Below are positions 10,900 to 23,473 of a stretch of 64,000 bases of DNA, piece after piece. Positions within the stretch are counted from its first letter, which is position 1, and the number at the start of each line of letters is the position of its first letter. Source of the DNA: Selaginella tamariscina (lineage: Eukaryota > Streptophyta > Lycopodiopsida > Selaginellales > Selaginellaceae); contig PUQB01000081.1 of assembly GCA_003024785.1 (NCBI GenBank), positions 186,188 to 250,187 on the forward strand. Direction: 5' to 3'. The position numbers were made by a program, and so were the translations under genes. The notes beneath the pieces were generated by a model. The model did no database searches. It was not told the origin of the DNA and saw only the letters and a list, made by a program, of their open reading frames with translations.

Positions 10900-12513
10900 T
10901 GCCTTTGAGCAAGTTGCTGCCTCCAATAGCAAATCGAATAACTACACCTGGAGAATGATCAGCTTCGACAGCGTGCGAATTCTCCAGAGCCAAAGATTAG
11001 CATGCCCGAAAAGTTTGATGGTACATGATTGAAGTTCCGAGGTTTTTTTAATCAAGTTTGTCTACGGATCGTGATGCAGCCCAGGCGTTACAACACATAA
11101 CCTATTAAGGTCAGATTGATCAAGTTGCTGCTTTTTGGTTCTACTCTTTCGTGGTTCTCAACCTTGTTGGATAAATGATATGATCCTTAGGAATTTTTGA
11201 GGAGTTTTGTGGAACGGTTCACGGCAATGTTCAGTGACGTGATCGTGAGAGTGCTGCATTACCAAACTCCGCAGCTTCACTAAGGGGGTATGTCGGTAGC
11301 AGAGTACGCGTCAAAGTTCCAACTCCTTACTTGTGATGTCACGTGGGGAGATCGTGCTCTCAAGGAGGTTTTCCGGTCGGGGTTGCAGGACGAGATCAAA
11401 GACATGTTGCTGAATTTTGCTGTTCCAGAAACTCTCACCAACATGATAGAGTTGGCAATCCATTGTAACAACCAATTGATCAAGCGGAAATAAGAACATT
11501 GGCATCCTTCTTTCTTCCTGGTGCCGTCTTCTTCCATTTCTCTAGTCCCTGTTTCTTCATCTGCTGATCCATCATCTTCTTTAGTAGAACCATCCCGATG
11601 GAATTAGGGCGATCACGTCGAGGCAAGCTTTTGCCAACCGAACGCCAGAAGCGGATTCAATACAAGCTTTGTCTATACTATGGGGACTCGTACCACAAGC
11701 TGGAGAATTGTCATCGACGTCCAAAGTAAGCTCGTGAAGTGGCCCTTGCTGTGCTACCGGGAAACGAGAAGATCCATCCCGAATAGGAGCCGTCCGGCTG
11801 GATTGCCGTGGAACAACTCATGTTTCTCAAGGCTCTTCACTCAAAACATCTTCCCTTCCTCATCTTAGATCCATTCCATCCACAAAGGTGTACAAACCGT
11901 TCCATGTTCTGGTGTAGCTGAAGACACCAGAGGTAGAGTTCTCTGGTAAAGCTTTGGTGGATAGTGGAGCGAACACAAATTTCATCGACAAGAATTTTTC
12001 TGTCAAGCACGGGATTCGTCTACATCTTTTGAAGACTCTTGGTTCTGTACGGGTTGTTGATGGACGAGATATCAAATCTGGAGTGGTAATAAATGACACA
12101 GAGTTCGTTGAGGTCGTTGCTTGCGGTGCTGTGTACAACATCTTCTTCAGTGTTGTTCTATTCCAGACTTTATGATTATCCTTGGTTTGCCATGGATCGA
12201 GTTGGTGGATCCTGGTTGGAGAGAATGTTTTATGAACAGTTTCCTAGCTGTTTCAACTTCGGCCACACTCTTTGATTCCAATCATGTTCCAGTTTCTCCT
12301 CCACTTCAAGTCTCACATATCACCTTGAAGCAGTTCAAGAAAGATAGCCGACATGACCCAGCATCCGTATTCACGATCACAGTCTATCCCTGCTTTGCTA
12401 AGGATGTTTCTGTTCTTGTTGCTCCTGCCTTACCAAAGCAGTATGCTGATTTTGTAGACGTCTTCGACAAAAAGAAAGCTTCTGCCTTGCCACCGCACCG
12501 TGAGTACGACTGT
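10900..12513 (+). pseudogene. Family C gag, zinc knuckle and protease (5' half)
   Basis: The gag region begins near 10990 with a KFDGT-type segment and a premature stop, and continues in 11290-11493 with VAEYASKFQLL and a DEIKDMLLNF stretch typical of Ty3/gypsy capsid. The nucleocapsid knuckle at 11670-11711 reads CLYYGDSYHKLENC. The second zinc Cys is replaced by Tyr (TAT at 11679-11681). The aspartic protease motif LVDSGANTNFID lies at about 11950-11990, and IILGLPW follows in another frame. The linker ends at REYDC exactly at the D insertion site. Several frames are used, so the copy is dead. Confidence 0.8.
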
Positions 12514-14299
12514 TGTCATAGTTTTTACTATGACTCGACCCTTTACTTTGGACGTTGACTTGTTACCTACTGTACTATGTTGACGGACCCTAGATGTAGT
12601 GAGAAATAGTCCCACTTAGTGCACTTAGGTGTTTAGGGGTAGTCCGGCCAGCTATCTTTAGATGTCGCGAGAAACTCTAAGCGAAGGTAGCACTTACCTT
12701 ATAAAAACCCACCCCCGATTTTGACGTCCTAGTAAGATGAGTTTGGCATGTTAAATAGGGTTAGGAACACCCCTAGGGTTGACCTAACCCTAGGGTTACC
12801 CTAACCCATGCCCTAAAAACTCCCACCCCTTGGGTAGGGTTTAAGGTTAGAGTTAGGATAAGTTAAACACTCTCTCATTAACTTAATAAGGGGCTAGCTA
12901 ATTTAGTGCCAACCCACTTACACATATAGGAAAAGAGGGGGGGGGGGCTCCGTCACATAAATAAGGTAGAGTATGTAGGAGTGAGGGTTCCTGGGTTCAT
13001 GACTGAGCTCATTACTCTTCTCCCGGTGCAAGCTCTAGCTTGTGTTGTCAAGGCACAACCCTCTATTGTGCCGCCCTAACTTCCAAATGCCAGGGGTACG
13101 TCCCACCTTCGGAATAACTTACCCTTAACGTTGGAAGGTCTTGTCGGGATGCACGTTCCAAGAGGCAGAGGTTGAGGCTTGTCTCCATCCTCCTCCTCCA
13201 TGTCAAGCTAGGTGTAACACTCATGGCCAAGCAAGGCACATTCGTGTCCTTGACCAACTGTGGGTGTGGAATCTTATTTGACAGGTTCACATTACCAGTT
13301 CCTAAGGGTTCATAAGGGGTTCTAGAGTTGGCATTTAGGAGCCACGTTTGTGGCACTTGGTGCAACTCTTGAATCTAAGGGCTATGGCATGATAGCCCAC
13401 ATCGGGAAGGCAGTGTCACATGGAGATGTGACACTGGGCTAAACACATGGTAAACGTGAGGCACGCCCTTTGGGGTTATGTCATGGGCTTGTCGCCAAGG
13501 GGTTGGATACTCTAGCAAACAGGCATGCTTGTGCTTGCGCTAGGGTGCTAAGCCTTGGCATCCGCTCAAGGGAGGTTAGGTCTCATAACTAGGTGTGCTT
13601 TGGCACACTTGGCTAGGGGAGTGTTCCTTGGAATCCAGGGTTGAACAACCTAAGCTGTTAGCAAGAGCCCTTTCGTGAAGGCACTCGCAAGGTCATGTGC
13701 TTAGGGTTATCCCAAACCTAGCCTTAGGGAGTTTGCTTAGCAGAACACTCGTGTCCGCCTACGGCGCACACTCGTGTCCTCACTAAGTACTAGCCCTAGG
13801 TCTAGGGTATAACTTGGCCACTCAAACCCTTAGGGGTTAGTCGTGGTTCAGGGTACCCCTTGTCGCCCTAAAGGGGTTGTACTCCCGGATGAGGGTGATT
13901 CCTCAAGGGGTAAGTGACATGCCTTAGCTCTGTCAGGGGTATGTGTGGAACACACGTCTCCTTGATGGGGGTTAGGGCATGAGCCTGTCTAGGTCTTCTA
14001 GGGCAAGACCCTAAGTCAACTAGGGTTATCCCTCAAGGGTTTTGGGGGTACACTCTAGGGAGACTTAGGCTAAACCCTAAGTCAACTAGGGTTATCCCTC
14101 AAGGGTTCTGGGGGCAGACATTCTAGGGAGACTTAGGCTAAACCCTAAGTCTCCTGTCCACTTGGGCATTAGAGTCTAACCCTAGGGGTCGTTGGGGTTC
14201 TGGGAAACTTAGCGTTGCTCACACAGGGTGATGACGCCGAATGGCCACCTGGCAGCCACGTGTTGCCACGTGTTGGCCCTTTGGGTTAAAACTCTGACA
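12514..14299 (+). repeat. Family D 5' LTR
   Basis: The LTR begins TGTCATAG and ends ACTCTGACA. Bases 12515-12534 form a perfect terminal hairpin with an 8-bp stem (GTCATAGT/ACTATGAC) and a TTTT loop. A poly-G tract lies at about 12938-12948. A 66-bp tandem duplication lies at 14011-14142. TTATAAAAACCC at about 12700 may be the TATA box. Confidence 0.9.
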
Positions 14300-14300
14300 A

Positions 14301-14313
14301 TTGGTATCGAGCC
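14301..14313 (+). promoter_or_regulatory. Primer-binding site of family D
   Basis: TTGGTATCGAGCC lies one base after the 5' LTR and resembles the plant initiator-Met tRNA site TGGTATCAGAGC. The second copy, read on the minus strand at 33866-33878, has TTGGTATCGGAGC, which is closer still. Confidence 0.75.
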
Positions 14314-15849
14314 TATTCTCTACGGTCAGTAGGACTACCTAAAGTGTAGTGTATTTTAGGGTTTAGTTAGTTCTAAATTCTTGAAGTACTTATCACTTTC
14401 GGCTAATGTCTGAATTCTGCGTGGGAGTTGGTCCTGAGATCTATAACTCTTCAGAGTACACCTACTTCATAAGTGGGTGTGGGTTATGGACTTAGAAGGT
14501 AGCACTTGGAAGGCAACTTCCAAGTTGTATGCCAGGTTACTTTCCTTATGGTTTCAGGTTACTTTACCATATACTTCCACAAGACATGGCGTGTTAGTTT
14601 GTTCTGGCTTACAAACTAAGTCTTGTGAAGTGATCATGTGATATGCTAAGTTTACATATTATTGAAAATTTTTCTTTTTCTTTAAGGTGTTTGAATTTGG
14701 GATAACACATGATTGAAAACGTGACAATGTCCTTTGAGTTTTGACTATGTCAAGATTCAATATCAGGTTCCAATAGTGTTCAAACGGGGAAAGACTTATG
14801 TTCAGAAGTGCGTCTTTGACTTCGGAGAAGGGGCATATTCAAACATAAGAGTGAACACTACATTTGACATAAAGTGTAAAATAAGCTCTCATTATAGTGC
14901 ATGTTTTCCAGAGTGTAACTCCAGAAGCAGACTATGGTGATGAACTTATAATACAACAGAAAGTCAAATATTAACATATGATAAATATGTTAAGCAATGG
15001 GTTTGAAGATCCAATGTAGTCAAAGTATTGTCTGATGTTCGCAATATTTTGATGACGTAGCTGCAAGTAACATTAGGTGGAATAGTTTACTAAGTTAGCT
15101 AGCTCGACTAACTTGATTATGAAGTTGTTTCATATGGGATCATGAGAGAGACTTGGGATAATAGCTTGAGGATTTCGGTTTCTTATCGATATAGTTTTGG
15201 GATAGATGGCATGATCTATCAGAAAGAGAAATGTTGTAAACATACGTTTACATTTTTAGTTTACTGAGTAATAAGGACTTGCATAGTGAAGGTGTTTGAC
15301 GCACACTTGTGCATTTTCATTGTTAACTTTTTAATCTTGGAATCTGTAACGTTGTTTGCAATGTGGGGATAAGCTCTTGAACAAGGGTGATTCCTTGGTT
15401 AAAAAGAGCATGATTTAGGATTCTCCACTTTGTTTATCGACTAAGTAAGTAAACTTGCTAAATTTGATAACTTATGTTAAGAATTACCAATGAGCCAGTA
15501 ACAGTCAGATTTCTATTGGAGGTTTAAGTGCATGTACCTCCTCAGAGAGTTGGTATTCGATGAGAATCAGAAGTTGGTATTATTTTTTTTTTTCAATATC
15601 AATTTCATTTTAGAGTCGAATACAATTATTTAATAGATGGTTTCTTGACTTTGCACCATGGTTGAAAATGTACTCAAAGAACTTATCAAGTATGTATCTT
15701 CAATCCTTTAGAATATCAAAAAATAGAAATATTCTTGACTCAAGGTTTGATAATATTCCTTGGTTAGTTGTTAGTTGTATCTCAAGGTTTGATGGTGTTC
15801 CTTGAGTTTGGTTCAATATCCTTGAAAGTACGATATCGAGTTTGTGATT
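14314..15849 (+). other. Family D internal region, left part, non-coding
   Basis: This AT-rich sequence aligns over its whole length with the reverse complement of 32250-33865 in the second D copy. Stops are frequent in all frames and no retroelement domain is visible. The small frame at 14734-14940 is not preserved in the other copy. Confidence 0.7.
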
Positions 15850-16949
15850 CACTGGAAAATGTAAAATAAACAAAGCAAAAAAACTATGCCTAATTTTATA
15901 AATACTAGGGTAAAAAAATTTTGACTAACATACTAGGGGAAGTACTAAGGGTCCAAGAACAAGGGTTGGTTTTTGGGTTTGTAACATGTATAAAATTATG
16001 TTATAATTCATTAAAATACAGTGAAAAAATATTTTATTTACTTTCTTATTTAAATTATGTTTTTATTTCACCATGGCATATGTAGTTTAATAGTAAGTTA
16101 TACTCTGTAACTAAATTAAGGATAGTTTTCACTTTGTAAATAAGGATAAAAAGAAAAGATTTATTTAGTTTAATATATCATAATAAAATTTATTTTAGTT
16201 TTGAATTGTATCAGGAACGCACACCTATATATTATACTATACACACACACATACATCCTTCATGCAAACTCGATAATTATGGCTTAACAAAAGATATTTC
16301 ATTTTGAATTACATAATGTTTAACTTATGTGGTATGTGTGTGTGTGAGAGAGAGACAAAAGAGGAGAGATGCATTATAAATTCTGCGATATATTGAAATG
16401 GTGTGCCTATGAATGTTTAATTTCATATATGTGTGTGTGTGTGTCTATGGATGTGTATATGATGTGCCCATGTTGGTTTTTTGTCTTTGAGTTTATAATG
16501 TGGTTTAGTGGTTTAATATTTTAATTGAAAATTTGTGATTATGTACATGGACACTAGCATGTGTTTGAAGGTAAACACGTGTGTGTATATAATACAAGCA
16601 TGTGTGCATGCATAAATTCATCTCTCTTTGTCCCTCTCTACACACATATATATAAATAATGTCTGTAAGATGTATAGACTCACATATTTAAATTATAATA
16701 GATATTTATGAAACTCTTAGTATATATATATACATTATACAGTTATTGTCTTCGCTACTTATTTATAGAATATTATATAAAATATTACATATAATACACG
16801 TAAGCTAACCTAAACAGGGGATCCTAGAATATGCTTTAGAGTTCTTTTTGTGAAGCGGCGGAGCGTGCTCCACAGATCCGGTGGCATGGGTTTAGCTCTC
16901 CAAGATAGGGTAGGAATGTTGACCGCTATTCAGGTATCCCAGTTCGTAG

Positions 16950-19506
16950 CATACTTGCATTCAAACGGGTACGATTAATAAAAAAATGCCGTTTAAAACA
17001 CGCGTATAATACGGCGTTTAAACACCAAAAATATTTTTAAAAAACCCTAAAGAATATGCTTTCTTTTACTTAGGATTAGGGTTCATGTAAAATTAGGGTT
17101 TGCGGGATCTGGAAGCGCTGAGGTAAGTCCGAGATGGGGGGAGGAAGGCAGCCATGCTGGAACTGGGCTCATGTTCTGAAACTGAGGCCGACATCCGAGA
17201 CAAGCCACGGTGTGAGTCCATGGAAGTGTAAGTATTGCTTGAATACTTACACCGGCGCGGCTGAACGAGTTTGCGCTCACCTTGGGGTGTGAAAGGAAGG
17301 AATGTAGAGATTTGTACAGGACAGGTGCCACTAGAGGTGGTGAACAAGGCTCGGGCATCTTTTAATTGTGTGGAGCTCACGAAGAGCTCCATGATTGCAG
17401 CAAGTCCCCAAGAGAGACTTGCCTTAGCTCACGAGACTGAGGTCGGTGAGGTGAGCGGCAGTGCTAGCTGCGGGGCAAGTGGTGGGGCTACCGGAGGGTT
17501 GGGTGAGGCGAGTAGTGGCAGCGTTCCACTTTCCGGGAGCAGCAGTCTTAAACGAAGTGCTGCACCGGCGCTGGATGGTGACATTTGAAAGATGATGAAG
17601 TCTGCAAAGGTTCAATGTCTGGATGATGCCGTGGCCGAGTTCTTCTACGTTGAAAATATCCCTTTCAACACCATTCAGAGGCCAAATTTGAGGAAGTTGC
17701 TTCAAGTTGCATCCGACTTCGGCCCTGGAGCTCTTGCACAGATGATGGGATATGAGAAGCTACGGAGTACACAGCTGAAGAAGCTTTATGATAGTGTCAA
17801 TGCTCGACTTGATCCAATCCGTGAGGGGTGGAGAAGATATGGAGTTAGCATCGTCACCGATGGCTGGTCTGACAACCGTAGCCGATCCTTGATCAACTTC
17901 ATGGCCTTCAACGTCCAGGGTTCGGTTTTCTTGAAGTCTGTAGATTCCGAGGGCAGGACAAAGATGGGAGAGTGGATTTGGGTCGAGCTGAAGAAAGTGA
18001 TTCAAGAAGTTTGCGAAGAAGACGTTGTTCAGGTGATCACTGATAATGCATCAAACTATGTGCAGATGGGAGAACTCATGACAGTTGAGTATCCTCACAT
18101 TCTCCACAGCCGGTGTGTGTGCCACGTCTTGGACCTTCTCTTCGAAGACATCGGGAGCTTGTCATGGGTAAAACCACTGGTGAAAGGCTGCAATGAGGTG
18201 GTAACTTTTATCACCAAAAAACCTTGTGTTCTGGCTTTGTTTCGGAAGCTGAGCAATCGGGATCTCATCAAGCCGGCGAGCACAAGGTTCGCTTACATGT
18301 TTCTAGTGATGTCTCAGCTCCTGAATCTAACAACCTTGGAGGCATTGAAGGAGATGGTTGTGAGCTTCGAGTGGCAGCGATTGGACGTCACGAAGATCGC
18401 CAAAGCCCAGCACATTCGAACTCGGATCTTAGAAGAGACTCCGAACTCTTTTGGACTAGGTGCCAGCACTTGTTGGTGCTGCTTGGACTGCTCCTCAAGG
18501 TCTTGAAGCTTGCGGACCGGGAGGGGCAACTTCCGGTCTCTTTTCGATGCTATGGACCGGATGAATGAGAAGCTTTCAGAGGCTATTGAGACTGGGATTT
18601 TAGCCGAGGAAGAGGTCGAGGAGATCAACAGGTTCATGATGGAGGATCATGGCGAGGGAGGTCAGAAAGCAGCTCGTTGGTTCCAGATGCATTCGATCTT
18701 GCATGGAGCTGCTTTTGTTCTGAACCCACTTTTCTTCATCTCCCTCTCGACCAGGAGGCTCAGGAAGATTTTGTGGAGTACCTAGAGTTGTATTGCAAAA
18801 GATCGAGGACTTCAACACAAGCTGCTGCACGAGTTTCAAAGTTTCCGTCAACAACTTGGCCGTTTGTTCTCTTTGGAGGCAGCAAAGCAGGTGCATATAA
18901 ACTGTTTGTTTGTCAACTTTTTAGACTGATTCTCTTGTATAGATGGAGAACCGGAAACACCCGGTGAGTTGGTGGAGCAACTTTGGTGCAGGCACACCAG
19001 AACTTCAAAGGCTTGCTTTACGGATCTTGAGTCAGCCAGTTTGTGCTTCACCATGCGAGTGAAACTGGAGCTCATGGAGCATGATCCAGACGAAGAGGAG
19101 GTCTCGATTGCTCTCCAAAAACTCGGAGAAGCTGGTTTTTGTGCATACAAATATGCGTGTTGTACAGAAGATCAAGTTCGGGAGTTTGAGGCTTATCGAG
19201 CATGATCTTGATAACCTTGAGCTTGAGCCTTAGTGGCAAAGGATCCTTACACTTCAGGAGGTTGTTGAAGAACCTCTTCAACAACCTGATGACGACGGTG
19301 CTAGTGGTGATGATGTTCTAGATTTGGAGGATAAAGATTAGATTAAATATTATATTATGTTAAACTTTGTTTAGTAACAGTTAATTATTTTTTAATTATA
19401 TTAAAACTGAAAACCATTATACCCATTGGAAAAAAAACTAAACGGGTATTAAACGTTCGATACCCGTTCGAATCCGGTTGCGTTCGAATGTTCGAATGCA
19501 AGTATG
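16950..19506 (+). mobile_element. hAT DNA transposon with 8-bp TSD
   Basis: The ends CATACTTGCATTCAAAC (left) and CATACTTGCATTCGAAC (right, other strand) form TIRs. The exact 8-bp duplication GTTCGTAG lies at 16942-16949 and 19507-19514. Excising the element with one TSD restores the reading frame of the macrodomain first exon (QFVGTNLSQSQG). TTCGAAC-type motifs are clustered near the right end. Length is 2557 bp. Confidence 0.92.
17118..19341 (+). pseudogene. hAT transposase (BED finger, DUF659, C-terminal dimerisation region)
   Basis: The N-terminal BED-type finger reads WKCKYCLNTYTGAAERVCAHL-like at about 17218-17282, in a different frame from the next block, which contains EICTGQVPLEVVNKA. 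A TGA at about 17587 separates this from the main frame 17592-18506, a DUF659 region with IVTDGWSD, VQVITDNASNYV and ILHSRCVCHVLDLLFED, the usual catalytic-core landmarks. Further frames carry MHSILHGAAFVLNPLFF (about 18690-18740) and a dimerisation segment WWSNFGAGTPELQRLALRIL (about 18970-19030), followed by an in-frame stop. Frameshifts and stops show it is inactive. It is read in the same direction as the macrodomain relic. Confidence 0.85.
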
Positions 19507-21321
19507 GTTCGTAGGCACAAATCTGTCCCAGAGTCAGGGGATTTTGGGCTTTTCGAGGAAGTTCCATTCACACTCTGGGCTCAATGTGGCAATGCCAACA
19601 AGGATAAGCTGTGCAATGGGTGGTCCGAGGTCCATGGATAGGCCCCGGAGAAGACCCAATTTTGATCGTCCAATGGGAGAAACCGACCCCTCCCCCACCT
19701 TCGCCTCCGGAGCCACTCACTGGAGCGGTCAAGTACAAGTTGTCCGAGTCCAGCACTCTTGTTATCTAGAAAGGGGATATAGGGCTCTGGTTCATCGATG
19801 GACAAACAGATGCAGTCGTAAGTTTTTTGTTCTTCACACACACACCCACACACACTGTTGTATGGACAATTCAGACAGTTATAATTCCTGTCTATACATA
19901 TAAGCAAATTATCATCTAAGTCTATATATGCATTTATACACGCAAACACAGATTATACACGTTTATAAGTCTAAAAAAATTAGAAAAAAAAGACAGGATG
20001 AATATGGTATCTAAGTGACATGCATATATACTTGTGTTTTGCACATCTATATGTAATACACAACAGCTTTTAGAGAGCATACGGACGTACACGTGCATGT
20101 GCACTTGTACACTTGTGTGTGTGTGTGTGTGTGTGTGTGGCTTTGTATCACTTTATTGTTGTTCTACATGCTATTGATTTGTCATATGCAGGTGGCTCCA
20201 GCAAATAAAAGATGCAATGCAGGCTATGGTGTTGATGGAAGTAAGTTTTTTATTTATTAAAGATTATGTAAGTCATCCTCGTAAATATTTGATTAATATT
20301 TTTGCAGCTATTCATTGTTTTGCCGGTTCTAGATTACTTGATACTTGTTAAAAGCTACATGATGTAGCTCCTCAAGGTATCAAATGTGAGGTTGGGCAAG
20401 CTGTCATCACAAGGTAAACAATGTCTGTTTGTTTATCGATTCATTAATTATTATTATTATTATTACATATACACACATACTTAAATTTGAAAATTTACAT
20501 TTCTATTTAGATTGTAGGTCTTATGTTTATTAATTTTACTTAATATATTTTTCTTTGCAGAGGGTTTAATCTACAGGCCTCGCGTGTGATTCATGCGTTC
20601 AACCTTGTTTACGAAGAGAAGAACAGAGAGGAGTTCGAGAAGATGTTAACCAAAGCCTATGTGTAAGTATTGCATTTCTTATTTCATTATGTATTTATTC
20701 TTAAGTATGTACGTGTATATACTTATATACACAAATGTACATGCTTGATACGTCTTACTTGATTGTTTATTTTGCTCATTGTTTGGATGATGTTTCACTT
20801 ACTGCAATAATATTATAATAGCATATCTATTTATCTAGCTATACACACACACAGTATAACTGGTGAATCCTGTTTACATTAGTTTCTTTTCTTGCAGAGG
20901 CCTCGTTGATGCAGAACCTCACGCATGAAGAAACGCTTCCGAAAGGTGGACTGGTGTGTGTGTGAGAGAGAGAGAGGGGATTCACAGAGAGATCACCAGA
21001 AATCAATAATGTTTATTATTTTTAATTTAATTAATGAAAGTTAAAGAGTTTTTATTAAGTACAATTAAAATCAATAAATAAATTTAAAATTAAATAAAAT
21101 AAATTATAAAAAACAAACAGAAATTATTACTGTATAAACAAGGGTAAAAACAAGGGTAAAAACAAAATAATATTACAAGGTATATTAACTATGTAAAAAA
21201 ACAAGCCAATGTTCGACCCTTAGTATGTTAACTGTTTTTTACAAAAACAAAGGCTTGTTTTCTAGAGATGTTTTTTACCCTAAAAATGACAAAAAGTAGA
21301 GGTTTACATTTTCTAGTGATT

Positions 21322-23473
21322 AACTCAAGAAGTGGTGTCCCTTCTTGATGATCATAGTTCATGGTTCTTAATGTATGGTTCAATATCCAGTTCGAGAATA
21401 TGAGGTTTTCTATCACCTCATCTGTTGAGATATTTATATTCTAAACTTCAACAGAATTTGTAATAATCTTTTCAAGATTGATTATAAATGACTTGTCAAA
21501 GTAATATGATATCTCTTTAATATTGAGTTTGGAGTGCTCAATATCAAACTTAGTTATGATCACATGAGGTGGCCATAATTATATAATAGAAAGACTCAAA
21601 TAGACTTGAGTTCGACACTTTGGTACGGCACTACCTTAGTGTTATAACTTGAAACATGTTTTCAAGTTATTTGAGAAATGAGGTGTTTCTCAATACATTG
21701 CTTGAGGGGCAATGTGGTACTTTGTGAATGGCTAGGTGTTTTAAATGGATAATGTATTTTAGTTCGACGTACTGATCTAGATATCTTATTCATGTTTGAG
21801 GAGATTTGCTAAATTATAAGATATAACTGAAACATGAAGTTAGTGTGATACTTCAGTGTCATGATAACATTAGTGTGGAAAATAATATCTTACTAAATCA
21901 GTTAGATGAACCAGACACTAGTTCATGATTCGTTTTAGTCTTTGAACAAAGTTCCTTGGAATACTGTCATAACATTATATTTCTGTCTCAAAACTGAAGT
22001 TCGATTCATGTAAACTAAGACCACGTCTATAATGTAGTTGTAGCATTTTGATAAATTAATATGATTGTAAGGTTATATCCGCTAGTATAACAACTAGTTG
22101 ATAAACTTAAGATTTGAATGTTAAAAACAATTATTATCCATTCAAGAGTATCAATATCAAAATTGCAACTGTTTATGGATTGAGGATTAGGTTGAACTTG
22201 CTTGTCAAAAACACTAATTGCTTGAATTAGTGGAAATGTTATACTTCGGTATAATGTTGGGAAACATTTATTTTAATCAGTTTGAGAGTTGGAAATAGGT
22301 ATAATGTTACAGCAACGTACAGTTTTGAGTTCAGGGAGACTCTTATCGCAGAAACTAAGTTTTGAAATTTGGTATTTTTGAACTTAGTGAGATAAAGAGT
22401 TAGGAATTATTGAACGGCATTTAGTATAATGTGCTCTTTGGGGAATGAGTACAATGAGAGTGTTAGTTAAGACACGTGCTATCTAAAGATTGCTGTTTGA
22501 AAGCACTAGAGATGGGTTGAATTTCCTGGTTTCCACATTGGTTTGTAAGAAAGGTATGTTAGCTTATCTGGTCCCTGAACTGGTCGGTGTTATGAAAGAG
22601 TACAAAGTTGATTGCGAAAGACAAATGGTAGTGCTATCACACTTGGTCACAAATTTGACTGAATTTGATTCCTATCGGGAATAAATTTATGTTAATAACA
22701 CACCAAGTGATGGAGTTAGCAGGTTGGCAAGACCTTGTTGTATACATGTGTACAGCCATGCGCCTCTGTGATCGCCTCTGGCCAGATTGACATGTTTACA
22801 AAGAACAGGGTTTTACGAATTGTACTTGTATCGGAAAAGAGCTTGATTCCGATAAAAGTCTCATACTTAGTCTGGCGTAGCTATATACTAATGAGAGATA
22901 GGTATAGTAGCAGACCCTTATGAAAAGGGGTAATGAGAAACACCGAGGGATGCAGAGATGTAAGCTATAATATCATAACATGTGGACATGTGGGACCATT
23001 GGAAAATCAAAGAAATGCGAAGGTGTTTGGTCAAGCATTTGAGAAGTGCTTGTTGTGCGCTAGATGACAGAGGTCGTCAACAGCGTTTAATATTAAGGAA
23101 TAAAGCAAGTCTTTATTTCTTGTTAACCAAGGGGCCGGCAACAACACTAACTAAGGCCTCCAATATAAATTCTAGTTAAGTAAAGAAATTAACCATTGTG
23201 TTGTGTGCGTCGGGTGACAGACTTTGCAGACGTGCAAAAGGTCTCCAAGTGACTTCATGTCGCAGGTGGTTCCTCCGACATGGGTTTAGACTCAGTGAAC
23301 GACGGTTCTGAAGTACTTGGTTTCGCGTAATGCAAGGGGGGTAATAAAACTTATGTGAACTTTTGGCTGACTCACTAAAGTGATATGTTAGTTTTGGTTA
23401 ATTTTTTCTAACATTATCTAGTCTTGGAGTTGGACGTCAACGAGGACGTTGACATTTTCAAAGGCGGGGAGTG
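21322..23473 (+). other. Family D internal region, right part, and polypurine tract
   Basis: The sequence is homologous to the reverse complement of 30092-32240 in the second D copy and is non-coding in both. AAAGGCGGGGAGTG (23460-23473) abuts the 3' LTR and is the likely polypurine tract. Confidence 0.75.

Larger units (their letters stand above)
16886..20928 (+). pseudogene. Captured macrodomain (ADP-ribose-binding) gene fragment with introns
   Basis: Exons are 16886-16949 continued at 19515-19817 (split by the hAT element), then 20192-20240, 20308-20413, 20561-20662 and 20898-20928, with GT-AG introns. The N-terminus (MGLALQDRVGMLT...) is rich in Ser, Arg and Met and could be an organelle transit peptide. 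The macrodomain begins KLSESSTLVI, then KGDI, WFIDGQTDAV, APANKRCN, GYGVDGTIH, EVGQAVITRGFNL, ASRVIHAFNLVYEE and EEFEKMLTKAYV. The order and motifs fit MacroD-like domains, but the Asn-Ala-Ala-Asn and Gly-rich loops are degenerate. A frameshift lies before KLSE, and stop codons fall after TLVI and after LLDTC. The C-terminal half (ISCG loop region) is absent. Retained introns mean capture at the DNA level. It lies wholly inside the CACTA-like ends. Confidence 0.75.
15850..21318. mobile_element. CACTA-like DNA transposon of Pack type (no transposase of its own)
   Basis: The left end CACTGGAAAATGTAAA (15850-15865) is the inverted match of the right end, which reads CACTAGAAAATGTAAA on the other strand. 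A 3-bp TSD, ATT (15847-15849 and 21319-21321), flanks it. The second D copy provides the empty site at about 32243-32260, with a single ATT between the same flanks. Subterminal AGGGTAAAAA and ACATACTA.GGG motifs recur at both ends. CACT(A/G) ends with a 3-bp TSD match the CACTA (CMC/EnSpm) superfamily. The interior has no CACTA transposase and instead holds a macrodomain gene fragment with introns, split by a hAT element. Confidence 0.8.

Noticed and set aside
13063..13365. Antisense ORF inside the family D LTR, similar in 23994-24296 and 34844-35038
   Set aside because: The similarity is expected because all are copies of one LTR. The frame is broken in some copies, and there is no known domain or promoter evidence.
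19440..19506. Sequence resembling a tRNA T-arm (GTTCGAATCC)
   Set aside because: It lies in the terminal region of the hAT element, among repeated TTCGAA motifs. No D-arm, anticodon stem or acceptor pairing was found.
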